Shown: in pieces, positions 58,924 through 64,000 of the stretch | Layout of the letters: the number at the start of each line of letters is the position of its first letter | Numbering within the stretch: position 1 is the stretch's first letter | Source of the DNA: Brachybacterium sp. Z12 | Lineage (GTDB): Bacteria; Actinomycetota; Actinomycetes; Actinomycetales; Dermabacteraceae | Assembly: GCF_014400405.1 (NCBI RefSeq) | Contig: NZ_CP060496.1 | Span: 1,426,001-1,490,000, forward strand | Direction of reading: 5' to 3' | DNA length: 64,000 nucleotides | Position numbers and translations under genes: made by a program | The notes under the pieces: generated by a model | Databases searched by the model: none | Told to the model about the DNA's origin: nothing | The model's input: only the letters and a program-made list of their open reading frames with translations

Positions 58924-58929
58924 GGTTGC

Positions 58930-59904
58930 ATGCCGTCATCGCCCCAGAACCAGTCCGGCGCCGCCCCCATGCCGCCGGTGCGCGACCGCGAGGAGATCGA
59001 TCCGCGCGGCAGCAAGCGCGACCGCTCCTGGCCCCCGGCCCCGGAGCCGCTGCCCTTCCCGGTGATCGACAACCACTGCCACCTCGACTTCGCCGACGGC
59101 GACGAGCAGTTCAGCGTGCACGACCACGTCGCCCGCGCTGCAGCCGCCGGTGTCGATGCGCAGATCACCATCGGCTCGGACCTCGACGCCGTGCGCTGGA
59201 CCGCGGCGCTGCTCGCCTCCGAGGACTGCCCCGCCTCCCTGCGCGGCGGGGTCGCCGTGCACCCGAACGAGGCGGCGCTCCATGCCCGCGGCCACGATCT
59301 TCAAGGCCGTGAGCTGGTGGGGCTCGACGAGGCGATCGCGGAGGTGTCCGAGCTGCTGCGCGGCCCCGGGATGGTGGTGGTGGGGGAGACGGGGCTGGAC
59401 TGGTTCCGCACCTCGCGCGACGACGAGAAGTCCCGCAACGCCCAGATCGACTCCTTCCGTGCACACATCGCGCTTGCCAAGGAGCTGGATCTGCCGCTGC
59501 AGATCCATGACCGGGACGCCCACCGCGACGTGCTCGAGGTGCTCGAGGCGGACGGCGCCCCCGAACGCACCGTCTTCCACTGCTTCTCCGGCGACGCCGA
59601 CTTCGCGCGCACCTGCGTGGACCGCGGCTGGTACCTTTCCTTCGCCGGCACCGTCACCTTCAAGAACGCCGGCGGCCTGCGCGCGGCGCTGGCAGAGGTG
59701 GGCCTGGGCCAGATCATGGTCGAGACCGACGCGCCCTTCCTCACCCCCGTGCCCTATCGCGGCCGCCCGAACTCCTCCTACCTGATCCCGCACACCATGC
59801 AGACCATCGCCGAGGTGACCGGCACCGGCCTCGAGCAGGCCTGCCGCACCATCCGGGCCACCACCCAGGATGTCTACCGCTTCTCCGAGGGGGTGGCCGC
59901 GTGA
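58930..59904 (+). CDS. TatD-family metal-dependent deoxyribonuclease
   Basis: 324 residues. Metal ligands fit DNHCHLDF near residue 48, GETGLDWFR, LQIHDRDAH, VFHCFSGD and ETDAPFLTP. The first 40 residues are a polar extension. TatD proteins act as 3'-5' exonucleases in DNA quality control. The start is fixed by the TACCAT box 6 nt upstream. The stop overlaps rsmA as GTGA; tatD-rsmA-ispE is a standard actinobacterial operon. Confidence 0.92.
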   Translation: MPSSPQNQSGAAPMPPVRDREEIDPRGSKRDRSWPPAPEPLPFPVIDNHCHLDFADGDEQFSVHDHVARAAAAGVDAQITIGSDLDAVRWTAALLASEDCPASLRGGVAVHPNEAALHARGHDLQGRELVGLDEAIAEVSELLRGPGMVVVGETGLDWFRTSRDDEKSRNAQIDSFRAHIALAKELDLPLQIHDRDAHRDVLEVLEADGAPERTVFHCFSGDADFARTCVDRGWYLSFAGTVTFKNAGGLRAALAEVGLGQIMVETDAPFLTPVPYRGRPNSSYLIPHTMQTIAEVTGTGLEQACRTIRATTQDVYRFSEGVAA

Positions 59905-60791
59905 ACGCCGAGGACTCCTCGAACGCAGGCCTGCTGCTGACCGCCCGCGATATCCGTGAGCTGGCTGAGGCCGCCGGGATCCGGCCCTCTAAGCAGCGCG
60001 GGCAGAACTTCGTGATGGATCCCAACACGGTGCGCACCATCGTGGGCCGGGCGCATGTGGAGCCGGGCCAGGCGGTCCTCGAGGTCGGCCCGGGGCTGGG
60101 TTCTCTGACTCTGGGCCTCCTCGAGGCGGGGGCCGACGTGGCCGCCGTCGAGCTGGACCGGGGCCTGGCCGAGCTGCTCCCGCTCACCCTCGAGGCCCGC
60201 GGCGTCGACGCCGACCGCTTCCGCCTGGTGCACGACGACGCGCTCCAGGTCACCGAGCTGCCTGCGCTCCCGCGAGCGGGGGAGCCCACCGCGCTGGTCG
60301 CGAACCTGCCGTACAACGTGGCAACCCCCATCCTGCTGACGATGCTCGAGCGCTTCGACTCCCTCCGCAGCGCCCTGGTGATGGTGCAGTCCGAGGTGGT
60401 GGACCGACTCACCGCCGGGCCGGGCTCACGCACCTACGGCGGGCCCAGTGTGAAGGCCGCCTGGTACGGGCGGGCCGTGCACGCCGGGCGGATATCGCGA
60501 CAGATCTTCTGGCCCGTCCCCAACGTCGACTCCGCTCTGGTGGAGCTGATCCGTCACCAGCAGCCGCTGGGCAGCTCCGAGGAGCGCGAGGCGGTGTTCG
60601 CCGTCATCGACGCCGCCTTCGCCCAGCGCCGCAAGACCCTGCGCGCCGCACTGTCCGCATGGGCGGGCTCCCCGACGCGATCCGAGGCGATCCTGCGCGC
60701 CGCCGGCATCGACCCCGGGGCGCGCGGCGAGACCCTGGAGATCGAGCAGTTCCGTGCGATCGCCCGCGCCGAGAAGGAGATCACCGGATGA
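59901..60791 (+). CDS. rsmA: 16S rRNA (adenine-1518/1519-N6,N6)-dimethyltransferase
   Basis: 296 residues (KsgA). The SAM-binding motif VLEVGPGLGSLTLGLLEAG, the catalytic NLPYNVATP and FWPVPNVDSALVEL are diagnostic. It dimethylates two adjacent adenines near the 3' end of 16S rRNA. GTG start overlapping tatD, and stop overlapping ispE as ATGA. Confidence 0.95.
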   Translation: MNAEDSSNAGLLLTARDIRELAEAAGIRPSKQRGQNFVMDPNTVRTIVGRAHVEPGQAVLEVGPGLGSLTLGLLEAGADVAAVELDRGLAELLPLTLEARGVDADRFRLVHDDALQVTELPALPRAGEPTALVANLPYNVATPILLTMLERFDSLRSALVMVQSEVVDRLTAGPGSRTYGGPSVKAAWYGRAVHAGRISRQIFWPVPNVDSALVELIRHQQPLGSSEEREAVFAVIDAAFAQRRKTLRAALSAWAGSPTRSEAILRAAGIDPGARGETLEIEQFRAIARAEKEITG

Positions 60792-61715
60792 CCTCGGCAC
60801 TGCAGCGCGTGGTGGTGCGCGCCCCGGGCAAGATCAACCTCTCGCTGATGGTCGGCGCCGTCGACTCCCGCGGCTACCACTCGCTGGCCACGGTGTTCCA
60901 GGCAGTGGACCTCTACGAGACCGTCACCGCGACCCGCGCCGACGACCTCAGCCTGCAGGTGACCTCCGATGTCCCCGGTGAGCTCCCGCTGGACGGCAGC
61001 AACCTCGTGCTGAGGGCGGCAGAGCTGCTGCGTGAGGAGTGCGATCTGCGCCTCGGTGCCGCGCTCCACGTCCACAAGCAGGTGCCGATCGCGGGAGGCA
61101 TGGGCGGCGGCTCGGCCGACGCCGCAGCGACCCTCGTCGCTCTCGACCGGCTGTGGGGGGACCGGACTGGACGCCGAACGCCTGCGCGAGCTCGGCGCAC
61201 GGCTCGGAGCTGACGTCCCCTTCGCGATGCTCGGCCACACCGCGCTCGGCAGCGGCAACGGCACGGACCTCACCACGGTGCTCACCCACGGGGAGTGGAC
61301 CTGGCTGCTCGCCGTCCCCGGCGGACACCTCTCCACCCCCGAGGTCTTCCGCCGGTTCGACGAGATCTCGCTCGCCTCCGGTCGGCCGCTGGCCGAACAT
61401 CCGGTGCTCGACGAGCGTCAGCTCCAGGCCCTCAGCGGCGGCAACATCGAGCTGCTCGCGGACACCCTCCACAACGATCTGCAGATCGCCGCCTTCGAGC
61501 TGCACCCGGGACTGGAGCCCGTCGTGGAGGCCGCCGAGCTCCTCGGCGCACAGGCCGCTCTGGTCAGCGGCTCCGGTCCGACGGTGGCGGTGCTGGTCGA
61601 GGACGAGGCGCAGGCCCGATCGATCGCCGCAGGCCTGATGCGCGACTCCCTGGTCCAGACGTGCCTGGTGGCGCGGGGCTCCGCGCCGGGTGCGAGCGTG
61701 CTCGAGGAGAGCTGA
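60788..61715 (+). CDS. ispE: 4-diphosphocytidyl-2-C-methyl-D-erythritol kinase (one apparent frameshift)
   Basis: The repaired product is 308 residues of the GHMP kinase family, in the MEP isoprenoid pathway. It has VRAPGKINLSLMVGAVDSRG, the ATP loop PIAGGMGGGSADAAATLVAL and the C-terminal VSGSGPTVAVLVED. The G run at 61155-61160 is one too long; removing a base gives DRLWGTGLDAERLRELGARL. The pathway is normally indispensable in Actinobacteria, so the break is probably not real. Last gene of the tatD-rsmA-ispE operon. Confidence 0.92.
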
Positions 61716-61728
61716 GCGGGCGCCGCCG

Positions 61729-63539
61729 TCAGCCGAGGAGCTCGGACAGCTCCAACCACCGCTCCTCGAGCTCCTCGATCTCAGCGTCGATCGTTCGGAG
61801 CCGCTCGGTGATCTTCTGCAGCCCCACGAAATCGGACTGATCATGCGCTGCGAGCTCTGCATGCAGCGAAGTCTTCTGCTTCTCCAGCTTCTGCACCCGG
61901 CGCTCGGCCGCACCGAGCTCCTTCTGCGCCGCATGCGAGTCCGCGCCCGAGAGCGATGAAGCAGGGGCTGTCGAGGCCGAGGCCGCCGAGCCCGCGCCAG
62001 CAGTGCGAACTCCCTCTGATCCGCCAGCTCCCTGTGTGCTCTCCGCGCGTAGCGCGAGGTACTGCTCGACCCCGCCCGGCACGTGCCGTACAGCCCCGTC
62101 CAGCACCGCGTACTGGGTGTCGGTGACACGCTCCAGCAGATACCGGTCGTGGGAGACCACGATCAGGGGACCGGGCCACGTGTCCAGGAGATCCTCCATC
62201 GCCGCGAGCATGTCGGTGTCCATGTCGTTCGTCGGCTCGTCGAGCACCAGCACATTGGGCTCCTCGAGCAACGTGAACAGCAGGTTCAATCGACGCTGCT
62301 GGCCGCCGGAGAGGGCCCCCACCTTCACCTTCTGATGCGCGGTGGTGAAGCCCAGACGCTCCAGCAGCTGCCCGGGGAGACTTCGTCCTTACCCGCGCGG
62401 AACGTGGTGCGGTAGCGCGCCACCACATCGCTGATGCGGGAATCCAGATGCTCCTCCAGGCCCTCCAGGCGCTGGGACACCTCCCGGACCGTCACGGTCT
62501 TGCCGCGCTTGACTCGTCCGGACTGCGGCTCGAGCTTCCCGGTGATCAGAGCGAGCAGCGTCGACTTCCCGGCACCGTTGGGTCCGAGCACGCCGATGCG
62601 GTCCGCCGGCCCGATGTGGAGAGTCACGTCGCGCAGCACGGTGAGGTCGCCGTAGCCGGCATCGACGTCGAGAATGTCGAGCACATCGCGACCCAGCCGC
62701 GAGGTGGCCAGCTGCGTCAGCTCGACGGTGTTGCGCACCGGCGGCTCCTCAGCGATCAGCTCGGTGGCGGCATCGATGCGGAACTTCGGCTTCGCGGTCC
62801 TGGCGGGAGCGCCGCGCCGCAGCCAGGCCAGCTCCTTGCGCATCAGGTTCTGGCGCTTCGACTCGATCGTCGCCGCTTGCCGGTCACGCTCGACCCGCTG
62901 CAGCACGTACGCTGCGTAGCCGCCCTCGAAAGGATCGACGACTCCGTCATGGACCTCCCACATCCGGGTACATACAGCGTCGAGGAACCAGCGGTCGTGG
63001 GTGATCACCACGAGCCCGCCATCCTTCGGGCTCCAGCGGCGACGCAGGTGCTCCGCGAGCCAGGCGATGCCCTCGACGTCCAGGTGGTTTGTCGGCTCAT
63101 CCAGCAGCAGCACATCCCAGTCGCCCACCAGCAGCTCCGCGAGATGGACGCGTCGCAGCTGCCCGCCGGAGAGGCCGTCGAGCGGCGCGTCCAGAGAGAT
63201 GCCCTCGAGCAGACCGGCGAGCACGTCGCGGATCCGTGGATCGGAGGCCCACTCGAACTCGGGCCGGTCGCCGAGCACCCGCTGCTGCACAGTGGTGCTC
63301 GCGGTGGCCTCATCCTGCTGGTCCAGCACGCCGACCCGGATCCCGCCACGCACGGTGACCCGGCCCTCATCCGGCTCCCGGGTGCGGGCGAGCAGGTTCA
63401 GGAGCGTGGACTTCCCGTCGCCGTTGCGTCCCACCACCCCGATGCGGTCGCCCTCGTCGATGCCGACGGTGATGTCGTCCAGGAGCACGCGGTCGGGCAG
63501 TGCGACGTGCAGGGACTGGGTGCCTAGCAGATGGGCCAT
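61729..63539 (-). CDS. ABC-F family ATPase (one apparent frameshift)
   Basis: The repaired product is 603 residues with two ABC domains and no membrane segment, the layout of ribosome-associated ABC-F proteins (Uup type). Domain 1 has GRNGDGKST, LSGGQLRRVHLAELL and LLLDEPTNHLD; domain 2 has GPNGAGKST, LSGGQQRRLNLL and LVLDEPTNDMD. A C-terminal coiled-coil (LQKITERLRTIDAEIEELEE) matches Uup-type DNA- or RNA-binding tails. One G is missing opposite 62371-62377; restoring it gives VSPGQLLERLGFTTAHQKVK. It converges with ispE, 13 nt apart. Confidence 0.9.
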
Positions 63540-63615
63540 GCGATGAAGTTCCTCAAGGTGCGTGGTGGACGGAACGATGAGCGGCCGCCGGCTGCTGCCG
63601 GTGCGCCGCTGAGCC

Positions 63616-64000
63616 TCACGTAGTGAGCGGGTCGTCCGATTCGAAGGTCAGGAGCAGTGAGCGGAGGGTGTCGGCCAGGGCGGATCGCCCGTCGGGGGCC
63701 AGCGGCTCGAGCAGCTCCTGCTCGGCCTCCAGCAGCCGCTCCATGGCCGCGTCCACGCGGGCGACGCCGTCGGCGCGCAGCCGCACCTCGACCGCGCGGC
63801 CGTCATGGGGGCTGCGGTTCTTGCTCACCAGGCCGCGCGCCACGAGCTTGTCGATCCGCGTGGTCATGGTGCCGCTGGTCACCAGGGTCTCGTGCATGAG
63901 CGCACCGGGGGAGAGGGCGTCCTCGCCGCTGCGGCGGAGCGCGGAGAGCATGTCGAACTCCCAGCCCTCGAGCCCGGCGTCGGTGAAGGCGCTGCGGCGC
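63616..64000 (-). CDS. MarR-family transcriptional regulator (5' end outside window)
   Basis: The C-terminal 127 codons are visible. The winged-helix segment reads GLEGWEFDMLSALRRSGEDA, LSPGALMHETLVTSGTMTTR (recognition helix), IDKLVARGLVSKNRSPHDGR (wing) and a C-terminal dimerization helix (LLEAEQELLEPLAPDGRSAL). MarR proteins usually repress adjacent genes; the ABC-F gene lies 76 nt downstream on the same strand and may be cotranscribed. Confidence 0.9.
   Translation of the reverse strand, partial: RRSAFTDAGLEGWEFDMLSALRRSGEDALSPGALMHETLVTSGTMTTRIDKLVARGLVSKNRSPHDGRAVEVRLRADGVARVDAAMERLLEAEQELLEPLAPDGRSALADTLRSLLLTFESDDPLTT

Overview
The window is a chromosomal segment of a very high-GC Gram-positive bacterium. 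An actinobacterium of the order Micrococcales is the best reading, and a Dermabacteraceae/Brachybacterium-like genome fits, although genus is inference. Support comes from Lsr2, actinobacterial domain families (DUF3180, DUF6458, DUF4032, holin-X), the dacB-tilS-hpt-ftsH-folE-folP-folBK-DUF3180-PH-PH-panC-lysS-lsr2-clpC gene order, PMT-type mannosyltransferase, GTG starts and many 4-base stop/start overlaps. There are no insertion sequences, prophage modules or CRISPR arrays. This is mostly ordinary core genome, and I did not find a clear new defence or mobile system.

Layout. 1-5.4 kb: a partial flavin oxidoreductase, acetyl-CoA synthetase, and a histidine kinase/response regulator/DUF4097 operon. 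5.5-13 kb: LacI regulator, holin-like protein, cysS, rlmB, YczE-type membrane protein, DUF4032 kinase-like protein and a sugar ABC ATPase. 13.2-30 kb: def, EcsC-like protein, ppa, then the dacB-to-lsr2 housekeeping run (cell wall, tRNA lysidine, purine salvage, FtsH, folate, PH-domain membrane proteins, pantothenate, LysRS, nucleoid protein). 30-34 kb: a ribose-type sugar ABC transporter. 34-40 kb: mqo, lutABC and an aldose epimerase, linking lactate and malate oxidation to the quinone pool. 40-50 kb: clpC, DedA, N-acetylglutamate synthase, mutY, mscL, SAF protein, FmdB, 5-FTHF cyclo-ligase, acetyltransferase, IMPase and tRNA-Ala(CGC). 50.5-64 kb: two tandem alpha/beta hydrolases, an HTH-less LysR-type domain, luxS, malQ, PMT, rsmI, rpmF, tatD-rsmA-ispE, an ABC-F ATPase and a partial MarR regulator.

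Two window-wide patterns matter to any user. (1) About 35 reading-frame breaks affect 25 genes, nearly all one base lost or gained in a short G or C run, and including normally indispensable genes (tilS, ispE, clpC, ftsH). Restoring the run gives an integral, family-sized protein in every case, so I treat these as sequence or assembly errors and give coordinates for the whole repaired gene. (2) At least twelve genes have a TAnnnT box exactly 6 nt before an ATG or GTG with no Shine-Dalgarno sequence, which is the architecture of leaderless transcripts. These boxes also fix several start codons.
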